NCBI GenBank assembly: GCA_021234155.1
Contig: JAJEKV010000012.1
Span: 6,389,789 to 6,453,788, forward strand
DNA length: 64,000 nt
From: Isoetes taiwanensis
Lineage: Eukaryota; Streptophyta; Lycopodiopsida; Isoetales; Isoetaceae
Direction of reading: 5' to 3'
Position numbers and translations under genes: made by a program. A model generated the notes under the pieces. The model was given only the letters and a program-made list of their open reading frames with translations. It was not told the DNA's origin and made no database searches. This document shows positions 12,600 to 23,940 of the stretch, in pieces (within the stretch, counting starts at the first letter, position 1; each line of letters opens with the position of its first letter).

Positions 12600-13575
12600 A
12601 TTTTTGAACCCGAACCTACCAATTACTCCTCCTATTTTTGAGCCCAAAGATGAATGCCAATCAATTCTTGAAGACATTTGAAGACTATTACAAAGATTAT
12701 GGTAATAAAAAGGTTGTAAGTTCTCCTCAATTTGTGAAGTGTATGAAATCTAGTGAACCCGGGCGTGGTGTGAACATGTTATTGCTGTTATGGGTACTAA
12801 TACTTATGAGAATCTTGTAGAACAGCTTCTTGAGTTGTTTGGAAAGTCGCCAAGAACCACAAGAGCTGGCCAACGAGCTTCAAACTTTCTGCATTCGGCG
12901 TGGAGAGAGCATCAACCAATATGTTGAAAGATTCGCCTACCTTAGAAAATGCCAAAAGAGTCATATCCCCACTCCATCCCTCTTCTTTGTAGTCGCTTTT
13001 CAAAGGTCTAGCTCCTAGGCCAAGAATTCACAAGAAAATGCTTAGGATCCAAAACCAAGAAGGTTTTGATTCTATACATAAAGCCTTTGCCAAAGCTACC
13101 TCTATATCTGCAGAATTATCTTTCCTACCTTACACTTGCCATCCACATGTTTCAGATCCTTTCTATCCCGATTATGAACAAGAGCCCGTGTATGTTGTGA
13201 AGGAAAAGAGGAAAGCCAAGGTTGAGGAAGAAGCTCAAATGAATCAAAAGTCGAGATGGCCAAGATGACTGAAACTATAGCAGAGTTGACTAAGCTCATG
13301 GAGATGAAAAATAACATAAAAACTTATCCACCATGCATTCATTGCACCAAGAATACTCACCCTAGTGACATTTGTTATTACAGGGCTTGCTTGAAGTGTG
13401 GGAAAAAGGTCATTATGGAAAGGTTTGCCCAAGGTGTGCAAGTTCTACGCAAGGAGATTGGCCATTATGAGGATAGGTGCTTGGTGAAGGAGTATTTGGA
13501 GAAACAAGAACAAGGCAAAAGGTCGAGACTAGTGCATCCGTGTGAGATTCTTGGAAGAAGAAGCATTCCGTGAAG
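12600..13575 (+). pseudogene. gag: gag relic with CCHC zinc knuckle
   Basis: Capsid-like stretches occur in shifting frames (FLKTFEDYYKDYG; LLELFGKSPRTTRAGQ; RGESINQYVERFAYLR), matching the Ty3/Gypsy gag pattern in which a short-range helix region precedes the zinc knuckle. The knuckle C-x2-C-x4-H-x4-C is complete at about 13334-13375 (CIHCTKNTHPSDIC). Several frameshifts and stops prevent translation as one protein. Gag would package element RNA into cytoplasmic virus-like particles. Confidence 0.75.
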
Positions 13576-13861
13576 CAGCCATGGCAAGACAAACTAGAGC
13601 TATGGTCGAGAACAAGAAGGATGCAAGCTCGAGTCGCTAAGAGAAGGAAATTCAAAAAGAAGATCAAGCTTATCGTAATAGCTCCCTCGCTCTCCCGCGA
13701 AAGATTTCGAGAAAAAGATAAAGATTTGGATGACTTTGAACATATTCTTAAGAATTCTAAGGTAACTTTGGATTTATTGACTCTGTTGAGAATTGCTCCT
13801 AGCTATAGGCGTAAAGTGATCAACTCTAGTAATGTAGAAACAAAGTGTCTTTGCTTCCGAA

Positions 13862-14053
13862 TTGTCTTCGACTCAGAAGAGGAAGACCCCGGTGCCTTTT
13901 TACATGTTCAAAGAAAAAATTGGTACTCATCAACTTCCTAGAGTTTTATTATATGGTGGTTCTTCTTTGAATGTGATGCCTCAAAGATATAATGCAAAAA
14001 TGTGGATTGAAGATCACAAAACCTTCACCAATGGTGTTGAGATCATTTTCTAA
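13862..14053 (+). pseudogene. Retroelement aspartic protease relic
   Basis: The stretch LPRVLLYGGSSLNVMP corresponds to the active-site region of Gypsy proteases, where the usual form is D-G/T-G-S-S. Here Tyr (codon 13952-13954) stands where the catalytic Asp is expected. Flanking sequence is frameshifted. As read, the enzyme would be inactive. Confidence 0.65.
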
Positions 14054-14429
14054 TGCTAAAATCATGCCTTTAGGTGTTGTTACTGTGTGTACCGGTGGAA
14101 ACCGGCGGATTGTGGTTCAAGCTAGTTTTTGTAGTTGCTTTCGAAGTTTGGCAACAAAGACTAATCGACATCTATGACTTGTTACTTGGCGGGGAGATGG
14201 ATGTCTACATTGATGCCGACTGCAGATGGTCAAAAGGAGAGTGTACCATATCCGATGGAGTTAAAAGGACAACCCTCTACAACAAGTCGTGGGAGTACTA
14301 ATATCCCAGAAGTTTTTGGAAGAAGAAATGCTTGAACAAAGCACCATGGGATTCTACAAACTACCTCTAGCCATGGATCTCCGGATGAGTTGGTACCCTC
14401 TTACTCTTCTAACTTCAATGATCACAAGA

Positions 14430-14835
14430 ATTCAGGTGTCATCCGGGTTTGATGGTGGAATATCTGTTAAGCTAGGGGTGGCATCTTCTTCACCTATAAT
14501 CAAAGATTGTGCTAACATTGCTTTCAAAGGTTGGCGGGATACATGTTGGTATAACCTCCAATATGGTTGAGTACAGAGCCTTTTTTGGTGGCTTACGAAG
14601 CTATTTCATTAGGACTGAATCGGCAACCATTTATGGTGACTCTCAACTAATATGCGAAAGGTCAATGGTGAGTATCAAGCCAAGAACCAAGAAATGCTAT
14701 TGCCGAAAAGAGGAAGCTTTGAGCTGGTTGAGCAAATTTAACAAATGGAGTTTGAATTACATACCAAGGGATGAGAATTGTGAAGCGGATGCCCTATGCG
14801 TAAGTGTGTTTGCTAGATTACCTTGTTTGAAGGAG
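14430..14835 (+). pseudogene. RNase H domain located upstream of RT
   Basis: Two overlapping frames supply all the hallmarks of an archaeal/plant-type RNase H: SSGFDGGIS (first Asp), NMVEYRAFFGGLRS (Glu), IYGDSQLICE (second Asp) and YIPRDENCEADALC (final Asp). The motif set is that of the extra aRNH domain of plant Tat Gypsy elements. The frame changes between the first and second motifs. It lies 5' of the RT motifs, whereas in the Tat elements I know it follows the RT/RNase H core. Confidence 0.7.
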
Positions 14836-14894
14836 CTATCAAAGAAGAAGAGTTGGAACATGAAGAGATTGCACAACTACATCCCATTCGATAG

Positions 14895-16300
14895 ATGCTC
14901 GAAGAGAAAGAGGTAAAAGAACTGACTATTACCAAGAATGATGAGATTAGAACTCTGTTTCTAGGAGATATGTTTAAAACTCAGAAAGAAGCATCATTAC
15001 AAGAATTCTTTGAAGAATGGAAAGATGTATTTGCATGGGATTACACAGAGTTGGTAGGTGTAAAGACTGAGATATGTGAATTTGAAATAAAGATGAAAGA
15101 AGGAACCAAACCTGTCATGCAAAAACTGAGAAAGATAAATAGATCCTTGCTAACTTTGATCAGAGAGGAATTATTAAAGATGAAAGAAGCTGAAGTTATC
15201 ACTGAGATAACCAACCCTGAGTGGGCTCACGTCATGCATAGTACCGTTGAAAAAAGAACAAAACTATAATGATATGCATAGATTATAGAGACCTTAATAA
15301 GGCTACTATAAAAGATCAAGTATCCACTTCCCTTTCTAGAAGAGGTGCTTCATGCAACCGCTGGTAAAGAGATTTATTCATTTCTAGATGGATTTTCGGG
15401 TTTTAATCAGATTAAAAATCAAGGAAGCGCACTCAAGCTAAGACCTCCTTCATAACCCCCTGGGGAACCTTTTGCCATGCAAAAAATGCCCTTTGGATTG
15501 ATGAATGCATCCGCTACATTCCAAAGGGCTATGGATAAAATCTTTCAAAGCATGCCTCTTGATAAATTTAGGGTGTTTCTTGATGACCTTTGCCTAGGAA
15601 CACTGATAGAGCAACACATGAAACTTCTGACTATGATTATGAGTCTGTGCAGGGAAAGTGGTGTATGCTTAAATCCAAAGAAGTGTATCTTTCTATGTTC
15701 AAAAGGTGAACTGTTAGGACATGAAGTATCTGCTCAAGGAATCAAAGTCTCAGAGGGTAAGATGGAAGCACTCAAGAGAGTAGTGCCACCTAAAACTCTG
15801 AGGCAAGTAAAGAGCTTTATGGGACTTACTAGTTTTTTAAGAATCTATGTACCTAATTTCTCACATATTATGGGTCCTATAGCAAATCTGACAAGAGTAG
15901 GCAAGTACAGCAAACATGAGAGCAAACATATGGAAGTAAATTGGACACCGAGTGCCGTGTCACTTTTGAGTTACTCATCACTCGAATTTCTCAATCGAAG
16001 CTTTAAAACCACCCGATCATAGTCTTCCTTTTAAAGCTTATATAAGTATCACTAACAAGGTCATTGGCATTTCTCTCTTTGCTAGATCATGGCATAATAG
16101 CCTTTACAAGCAAGATATGGTCGAACACTGAAATGAGATATGCTAGATTGGAAAAAAGTCTTTGCAGAATAATGTGGTTCCTACAAAGACTTGGACATAT
16201 TGTCCAACACAATGAGGTAAAGGTGCTCATGCACCAAAATCCCCTTCCATTATTATTTTAAAAAGTCAAAGCAAAAGCCAAATTATGCAGGTGGGCCTGC
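14895..16300 (+). pseudogene. pol: Reverse transcriptase with vestigial RNase H
   Basis: RT motifs in order: EWKDVFAWDYTEL, the KLRKINRSLL region, CIDYRDLNKAT (about 15276-15308, after stops at 15267), MPFGLMNASATFQRAMDKIF, and the catalytic FLDD (about 15576-15587) in place of the usual YIDD or YVDD. These are followed by CLNPKKCIFLC and the connection PNFSHIMGPIANLT. After 16020 only remnants of a canonical Ty3 RNase H remain (ISLFARSW; MRYARLEKSLCRIMWFL). Stops near 15267 and 15350 and frameshifts near 15320-15470 and 16020 inactivate it. Confidence 0.85.
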
Positions 16301-16504
16301 AAAAATTCAAGATTATAATCTTAGTGTCAAAACAAATCAAAACCATTAAGAGCCCTAGTGATTATCTTACGAGAGAGAGCTTTTGAATTTGAGGATTTTG
16401 AAGGATTGCAGGACATGGAAACACCTCAGGAGACTGGAGACTCCACCAACCTTGTTTTGTCTAGCAAGATGAATGAGGATTGGCAATTTGACCTTATTGA
16501 ATTT

Positions 16505-17767
16505 TTTTTTTTTTTTTTTTTTTTTGAAGGAACGAAGTTTAGATTAATCGAGATAGGAAGAATTACAATACGTAGATCCCTCTATGGATCGATATAAAGT
16601 TAAGTACAAAGGATCCCATCTGGATCTGAGTCATGTCTGTAGCTAAAGTACACATGAGCCTCTCTCAACCTCTTCTTTTTGTCTAACCAAGACTACAAGA
16701 TTAACATCTTCCCAATTAAACAGAGTACTATAGGAGCCAAGTGCCCATTTTCCTGCAAATGCAAAACAAATCTTGAATGCTCCAAAACCTCTTGCAAAAA
16801 AAATAGAAATGAAGATGGAAGAGATGAAGAGTAACCTCAACAGGTCTCCGCTTCCTTTCGGGGAATCCCATACTTCGGACTATGATCCAAATATACAATT
16901 TTATTACCTAATGTGTGATTAAAAGGAGATCTTTGCATTGTCGGGTGCACCGGTCGGTGACACACCAATTGGCTAGACACGACCCCACCACCGAACTCTC
17001 CCTAAATCCTCGGCTCATGATATCCGGTCTTGATATGGAAGCATCTTCCCGGGCACAATCGGATCCCTAGCTCGGCAATCTCAAATAACCTGATATTTTG
17101 TTTTAAAAACTGTAATTTAAGATCAAGAATTTACTCTGCTTCTTCCAAGAAAACATCCCTAGATCTTTCCGCTAGCAAGAAAGAGCAAGAGGAGGGGAAA
17201 AGTTTCCAAAGATAATAGACTTGTAAGAAATATTTAGACGCCAATAAAACTGAAACTTTGAATCATCTTCTCTCATAGCCTCGCCGATTTTATTCTACCT
17301 TATAGGCATCTGCTTGGCTTTGGTTGTGCTTATCCATAAAAGAAACAAAGAAGAACCTATTACGCAAGATCCTGGCTCATCCCTAAATCACATGTTCGGA
17401 TGGACTAACCAAGAAACAAGAATCTTGGGCTCTTTGAAACCTATCGAAACTATTCCATGCCTTTGCTAAATTCATGAAAATCACTAAGCTTACCAAAGGG
17501 GAAGCATCAGAATAAGTCCACGTTAGTGGAAAAATCGTTTGGGCTGAAGAGACCGCCATGAAGAAGATCCAAGAATCACCAATTAACAGCCTGATATAAG
17601 CAAAATCTGGATTATGTAGGAAGCCAAAACCCCTTCTAGCAGCCAGGAACAAGATTTTGAATGAAATTAGGTGTCACCGCAGTGCCGTGAGCAGAGAAAA
17701 AGGGCGGCCCCTTTCTCCGCTGCCGCCCTAGCCGTGAAGGCGCCAAGAAGTCATCTCCCAAATATCT
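16505..17767 (-). mobile_element. Nested poly(A) retroposon
   Basis: An insert of about 1.26 kb begins (plus strand) with a T run of about 22 nt after the target sequence, so it is a minus-strand element with a poly(A) tail. The 13-bp duplication CCTTATTGAATTT lies at 16492-16504 and 17768-17780. Removing it rejoins the pol frame exactly at [10 protein letters not shown] do not recognise the insert. It has short frames (17383-17652 minus, 89 aa; 16643-16840 minus) but no RT motif, so it may be a 5'-truncated LINE 3' end, a large SINE or a processed transcript copy. Confidence 0.9.
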
Positions 17768-17780
17768 CCTTATTGAATTT

Positions 17781-19015
17781 CTGCAGAATGGAGAGCTGCC
17801 TAAAAACATGGATACTAAGCAAACCAGAAGATTTAGAACTAAAGCTAAAACATTCAAGATGGTAGGAAATGTGTTGTGCAAGATTGATTATAATGGAGTG
17901 CTGTTGAGATGTGTCAACAGATCTGAAGCTGAGCTGATTGTGGAAGCATGTCATGAAGGCATTTGTGGTGGGCATTTTGCAGCTGAAACCACTGCAAAGA
18001 AGATCATCAGGTCAGGCTACTTCTGGCCAAGTTTGTTCAAAGATTGTTATGAGACAATCAAAAGATGCCATAAATGTCAAATTCATGGTAGAAGAATCCT
18101 TCAACCTCTTTGCTTCTTCGGTATTGTATCTCCTGGTCCTTTTCAAATTTGGGGATTGGATTTTATAGGGCCTATATTTCCTGAATCTCAAGGTAGGCAT
18201 GAATACATCCTAGTTGCTACAGATTATTTTACTAAATGGGTGGAAGCAACTCCACTGAGACAGTAAAATGCTCGACAAACCGCAAGATTTTTACATGAGC
18301 ACATATGCACCAGGTTTGGCATTCCTTTCAAAATTGTATCTGATAGGGGAACACAGTTCATAAATGATGTCATTAGTAATTTACTGAAAGCATTAAAGGT
18401 CAAACATGTGAAAAGTTCTGCCTATTATCCTCAAGGCAATGGGCAAGTTTGAATCAACAAACAAAGTGTTGAAGAGCATCCTAAAAAGAACAATTGAAGT
18501 TCATAAAAAGATTGGCATGTTAAACCGCATGATGCATTGTGGGCATATAGGACCAACGTAAAAATGCTACTAACCATACACCTTTTAGCCTTGTCTATGG
18601 TATTGAAGTCGTGGTCCCAGCTTGAACTGGAATTGCCATCACTCGGGTTGGCAATGAAGATCCGTGATGCAGCTAGAGGATGCTTACAAAGACGGTATGA
18701 GAAGTTGTCGATGCTTGAAGAAGAGAGGCCGAAAAGTCGAGAATGTGAACCTGAGGAAAAAAAGCTAAGGATGTAGCGACTTTCAAAGCTGCACACAAGT
18801 TAAAGGGAGTTTCAAAGTAAATGAATTGGTGCTCAAGTGGAATAAAGCAAAGGAAGATTCAGCAGGTAAATTTGATGGCCTATGGGAAGGCCCTTTCAAG
18901 ATCCATGCAATTGCAGGTACGAGTTCTTATCTTTTGCAAGAAATTGGTACGAGGGGAGATTGCTAGCTAATCCTATAAACACATTGCACTTGAAAAGGTG
19001 CTTGGGAACAAAGAT
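17781..19015 (+). pseudogene. Integrase, frameshifted at the catalytic Glu
   Basis: The N-terminal HHCC zinc region is clear ([12 protein letters not shown] ... RCHKCQIHG, about 17944-18090). The rve core carries the first Asp in WGLDFIGP and the second in VSDRGTQF (near 18340). The third catalytic residue is lost: in the GNGQV block a run of three T at 18448-18450, one more than the frame needs, brings a TGA into frame where Glu is expected. A TAA at 18264 also truncates the frame. Remnants of the C-terminal SH3-like domain (FDGLWEGPFKIHAIAG) extend to about 19010. Confidence 0.85.
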
Positions 19016-19776
19016 GTCTGCCTGATCTTATTTGAATAAACATGTTGTAGTGCTTTTAGTTAGGAACTATATGATAATTCTCAGCAATAGTTGTCAGAGT
19101 CTTTGTTAGTATTTCAAGTTTAAAATGATAAAAGACATAAAAAGGAGAAAAGAAAGAAAATCAAACAAAACATAGAGTTCTAAGTAAAGTAGGTTTTGTT
19201 ATTTAACAGTTTGCACTTTCAGAGAGAAGATGGTTCTTGATCAAGGCCGATTTCAAACAAATCTTTGCTTCAGTGAAAGTAAGAATTCATCTTGTTGATG
19301 CTAACATTTTGCACCACTTGCCGATCCATCGATGATCAAACTCATCGGGGATGTAACTTAGCCCTGCATATACATGAGACTTGTATTCTTTTTCAAATGC
19401 GATTCCTATCAAGCGCTATGCATCCATGGAGAAAAAAAGCTGTTTGCGAAGATACTAACGGTTTTTTAAGTGTCATTCCGGGCTCATTTGTTTTCCTTCC
19501 ATGTCCATCGATCACTATAGCACGGAACATATGACCATTGCTTCCAAATCTTCTCAAGCTGCTACCAAAAAGTTGCCTCCCATAGTCACTCACCTAAAGG
19601 CAACTTCGGAGAGACAAGTTCAAACAAAACAAAGAAGAACACCGCCGCTAATCATGTCAATTATTCCAACGGTTTCAAGACCACCTGTCGATCAGATATT
19701 CATATCCATAGTCAAATTTTCTAACCCCGGATCAGGCAGTGGGGACCAGCCACATCCTCTCCTTTGTTTAGCATCA
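19016..19776 (+). other. 3' untranslated part of the LTR element
   Basis: Noncoding stretch between the integrase end and the 3' LTR. A purine tract immediately before 19777 is expected for plus-strand priming but is not obvious; the nearest purine-rich piece (GCAGTGGGGA) is about 28 bp away. Confidence 0.5.
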
Positions 19777-22195
19777 TGTTGCCCGGCTATAGCGTGCAAC
19801 ATGTACAAGGATCCCCGAGCAATATCACGGGCAAACAACTTGAAGACCAAGAGTAATTTTGAGACCAAAAGACTTGAAGACTAGGATGCCGATGAAGAAC
19901 CCAAAGGATGACTTTAAGTCAAGACACAAGTTCACAACTCAAACTCCAAGGATTGAATGCATTTTCTAGCTCAAGGCACTTATGAGGTTTGGAAGACCCC
20001 TTTGAAGATGGCAAGCTATGATATGGTATTTATCCTTCTCATATTGTGAAAATTCTCTATTTGCCTTTTGCACCATCATACCATCATCCTTATCCTATTT
20101 TTCACCCTCATTGCCTTTTCACATCCTATACCATCATGCTTTTTATGTATAACCATTTGTTTCATAGTTGACCTACCATGACCTAGGGCACATTTCCCAA
20201 GGAAGTTGTCAGATCTAAAAGTTGCCTAGCATCGAACTCTATATCACCATGCTCATCTCATGCCTTACTATTCCATTGTCACACACTTCATACCAAGTAG
20301 CTAAAGCAAAACATATGTGCTAAGCACAAAAAATACAAAAACACAAAGATGCCTAGTCACTATCTCCAAGTGACATGGCATGATGACTAGATGTACATGT
20401 CATCACCTCCAAAGCTACTTTGGTCCACTCATCATTTGCTACCTTCATGTCTCATTCATCATGTTGCCACCTAAGCACCAAATTTCCACATCATCACATC
20501 ACTCCACATCATCAAAAGATGACTAGGCGAGTTTTAACCAAACTCAAAAAAATTGGTCAACCAAATGATCAAATTACCTTGGGAAGTGAACCTACTAGCC
20601 TTGTTTACCCTAGTTGACCTATTTTCTATCCTTCCACTACATTTTCACCTATTGCCACCTCATCATCCATTTGGGCAAAATACCTTGTTTGACCAACACA
20701 TATCACATTGACCTTGCCCAGTCATTCATCTTTTTTCAAAATATTATTTTTCCAAAATTTGTCCTTGCCATCTTGAAGCTCCCTTGAAAGTATGCCACCT
20801 GGCACAAAAAATCTCAAAAAAAAGACCCTATATAGACCTTCAAATTTCATTTCTTGGGAACCAGTGCCCCCATGCCAAAAAATGCAAAAATTTTCCTATT
20901 CTACCCCCATCTATCTACCCTCTTATCCTCCCAAGTGGCGTCCCCTCGGCATGCCAAGTCGAAACACGAGCCGAGCTTTGCGTGGGAGGAGACCACGTAA
21001 TCAAGAAAATAGAATGTGGATCTCTATTTATACCTAGGCCCACTTTTTGATCTCGGCCTGTGGGATATATCATGTCGAACCCTAAAATTTGAATTTGCCA
21101 AGAAACCTCCTTTCTGTTGGGACAAACGGGGTGATCATTGCATTTGTTGGCCGGTTTTGTCCTATTCCACTGAAAGAACAGCCCAATTAAACCAAAACCG
21201 TAGCATTGATTGCGAATTTGCCAAGATCTGACCGAAGACAGGGATTTTAAAAAGGGGTTTGTTCCACTGAATTTTTTTCGAGGGCGATAAGCGGATTTGA
21301 AGACCAGGAACGTGGAGTCGTGACGTCTACAGAGCTTGCATAAGATCCTCCCGCCGAAATCAAAATCAGGCATTTGTGATGAAATATCCTTGAAATCCTT
21401 GAAACTTGAAATTTATTTTGTGATCGAAGTTATTCTCGGGTGATCCAAATGGCATTCTTGAATACCTCGTGTTGTGAATTTACTGTTTTGACTTAATGAA
21501 AATCGGAATTTGGGAAAAGATTGTGTGAGATTGTGATTAAACTCATTTTACTTTGCATTGTTATTAAGCACAAAAGAAGTTAGCAAAATACTATTGGTGT
21601 TTGAACAATTAGGAGCATCAGTAGTGAGTGTTCGTGAGTAGAAAAACGTAAAAAATATTATTGACAATCGAGTGCAAAAAAACTCATTACGCACATTGTC
21701 ATTGTGACTCACGGCAAGACATGTTACAACAAGAATCTAAGCTCTGTTTGGACTAAATGAGCATATGCACGGACCTCTGGTGTGCATACCTAGGTGTGGG
21801 AATTGGTTTCTGCCACAAAAGATCATTGTCTAGCATTTGGCAGAATCGAGCTCACTGTCCAGGCCATTGACCAAAAATTGACCCAGTCAGGAATTTGATT
21901 TGTGAGAAATCTGTGAGCATTTATACTGTAGACCTTTCACAACAGTTTTCTGGAGTTGGCTAGCACACTCTGGTAAAGATTTTAAGTGCTTTTGAAGTAG
22001 ATGCATGGTGTGGTGAATGTCTGAGTGCTGCTAGTTTTTTTTTGCTTTAGGGACTCTAGCTGATTTGAGATTTCCTTGCAAATTCAGAGTTTCTTTTGCA
22101 GTGCAGATTGATCACCTCAAGTGATCTGGAGGTCCTGACCATCAAAACACACTTGTAAGGCCCCAGTTGGAGACCACCCAGGATAATCTCCAACA
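19777..22195 (+). repeat. 3' LTR
   Basis: 2419 bp, same ends as the 5' LTR. Most of the first kilobase is almost identical between the copies. Differences are concentrated in C/G-rich spots around 20860-21360 (5' LTR 11080-11600), many of them 1-3 nt indels. The TATTTATA box is kept at 21025-21032. It is followed by the right target duplication CATTT at 22196-22200. Confidence 0.95.
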
Positions 22196-22200
22196 CATTT

Positions 22201-23410
22201 GAAAAAATTCCATCACAAAAAAAAGAAAACATTGTTTGCAAAACATCCGAAAAACTTGCATCACCAAACTAGTTGCCATAACCAGGTCATTCTGGACTTT
22301 TACATTGCAAATTTGGATATGAATTTGACTTCGTGCTTCCATGGGCCTTTAGGTTTGAAGGAATCTACCATACGTTTGCACCTTGTAAAACATCAGGATT
22401 TTTGCCAAAGGATTTGCATAACTAACAACCCATGTCATTCTAGCACTGATGGATTGTAGCTTCCATGCTTTTTGTTTTGATGAGAAGAAAAGAATGGCAA
22501 ATGCTCTGTGAGTTGGGATTTTGTTCTAAGAGCTGACCGGTAAAGAACTCTATTTGCTCATGAGATTCAATAATGTAATTATCAGAGTAGAAACCTTATT
22601 GTGTTGAATACATCTGCCAACACAGAGCCCAGCAAGCCCACATGTGCATTTCGCCCACAAATGAAAAGAATTGACATTTCTACATCTGCCAGCACAGAGC
22701 CCAGCAAGCTCACATGTGCATTTCGAAATGAAAAAAAATTGACATTTCTGACTTGAATACAATACATTCGGAGTTCAAAAGGTGAAGAACTATTCTGAAT
22801 TTTTGTAAGCTTGAACAACTAAATTACCATGAAGTATGAAGAGCTGCGAGTTGAAGCATGTGCCATAACTGAAACTCCAATCTCTGCAACCATTCTCCAC
22901 CCTGCTACAAAAATATCTCCAACCTCCAGAATGGCAACCGAGTGATCTGCTCTAGCCTCTGCAACCATTCTCCAGTCTCTGCAACTATTCTCCAGCAAAA
23001 ACTCCTTTCCCAGAAACTACCATCGTAGAAGCTAGGTTTAGCTAGGTTTATCTAGATATTCATATGGTCGATTCATGCTTATTCTTTAATCGGATCATGT
23101 CTGCCTTTTTGCTTGAAAAAAGAAAGCATTGTGCTCAACGTAAAAACAACAATCTACTCGGCCAACAATAAGAATCAAGAAGATTAGAGTCAAGAGAACA
23201 AAAGTTTTGGGGTTTCACATATATGAATGCAGTGTTGGCAACAATAGCCGTTAGATTGTTTAAGCTAATCCAAATCAACGCTCCAAAAATGACGCACTCT
23301 AAAAATACTATTTAGTATGCCACAAGGAATACAACACCAGAATCATAGTAAAACCATGCCAAAAAGTGTATAAAACTACAAAAAGAACCTCTTGTTTTCA
23401 TATATTGAAC
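22201..23410. other. Intergenic, no gene seen
   Basis: Continuation of the pre-insertion locus. It contains the short tandem duplication listed separately and a few repeats of a CTCTGCAACCATTCTCCA-type motif at about 22885-23000. No gene recognised. Confidence 0.45.
22610..22749. repeat. Tandem duplication of about 70 bp
   Basis: Two copies (about 22610-22681 and 22682-22749) share ACATCTGCCARCACAGAGCC and CACATGTGCATTTCG and end in TTGACATTTCT, with a small internal deletion in the second copy. Confidence 0.85.
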
Positions 23411-23414
23411 TTCA

Positions 23415-23940
23415 ATGCTTCCTTTAAACCCTTCCTTTAACCAATATATATGGCTGGAAATCAAAGGATGCCTCTCGATGTTCTTAGCTGTTGTTTATTT
23501 TGCGCCTATGGATAGTCATATATACGTCCATAGAGGCCCATGTGCTGCTGATCCATTTTTGAATTTAGCTTTAGATGTTTCTGAATTTAAAAAGAAATGG
23601 CAAGTGTTTATTGCAAGAGATTTTAATGGCCGTGTAGAAGGCATACAAGACTTATGGATGCCAGAGATGGCTACAGAGGATCTTATGCAGGCAGGTTGGA
23701 ATAGATGCTCTGAAGATAAAGAGGAGAATAATATGGGACACCAGCTATTACAATTCTGTGAGTCATTGGATTTAGTCATATATAATGGTTTATCTTGTTT
23801 TCCTGGGTCTTTTACATGCATACGCCCACAAGGTACCAGTGCAGTGGACTATTTATTGGGAGAACTGCTAGCAAAGAAGTAAGTACAAGACTTTCATATA
23901 GCTGTTGAAGCGGAATCAGATCATGCAGCTTTGAGATTTA
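23415..23940 (+). pseudogene. LINE APE endonuclease, C-terminal half
   Basis: Motifs: FIARDFNGRV (usually GDFN), SAVDYLLGELL and ESDHAALRF. These are the last three conserved blocks of apurinic-type LINE endonucleases, which nick target DNA. In the first block Arg precedes Asp where Gly is usual. A TAA after 23878 separates the last block from the rest. The N-terminal catalytic blocks are absent. Confidence 0.8.

Larger units (their letters stand above)
10001..22195 (+). mobile_element. Full-length Ty3/Gypsy LTR retrotransposon, decayed
   Basis: A 12.2-kb element bounded by two near-identical LTRs (10001-12424 and 19777-22195), both running TGTTG...CAACA. A perfect 5-bp target duplication, CATTT, lies at 9996-10000 and 22196-22200. 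Internal order: gag with a CCHC zinc knuckle, protease-like region, an RNase H domain upstream of RT, RT with FLDD, a vestigial RNase H, then integrase. The order RT before INT places it in Ty3/Gypsy, and the extra RNase H suggests the plant Tat group. Multiple stops and frameshifts make it non-autonomous. A separate poly(A) retroposon is nested at 16505-17767. No convincing primer binding site was assigned; the TGG at 12428-12430, just after the LTR, is a possible start. Confidence 0.95.
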
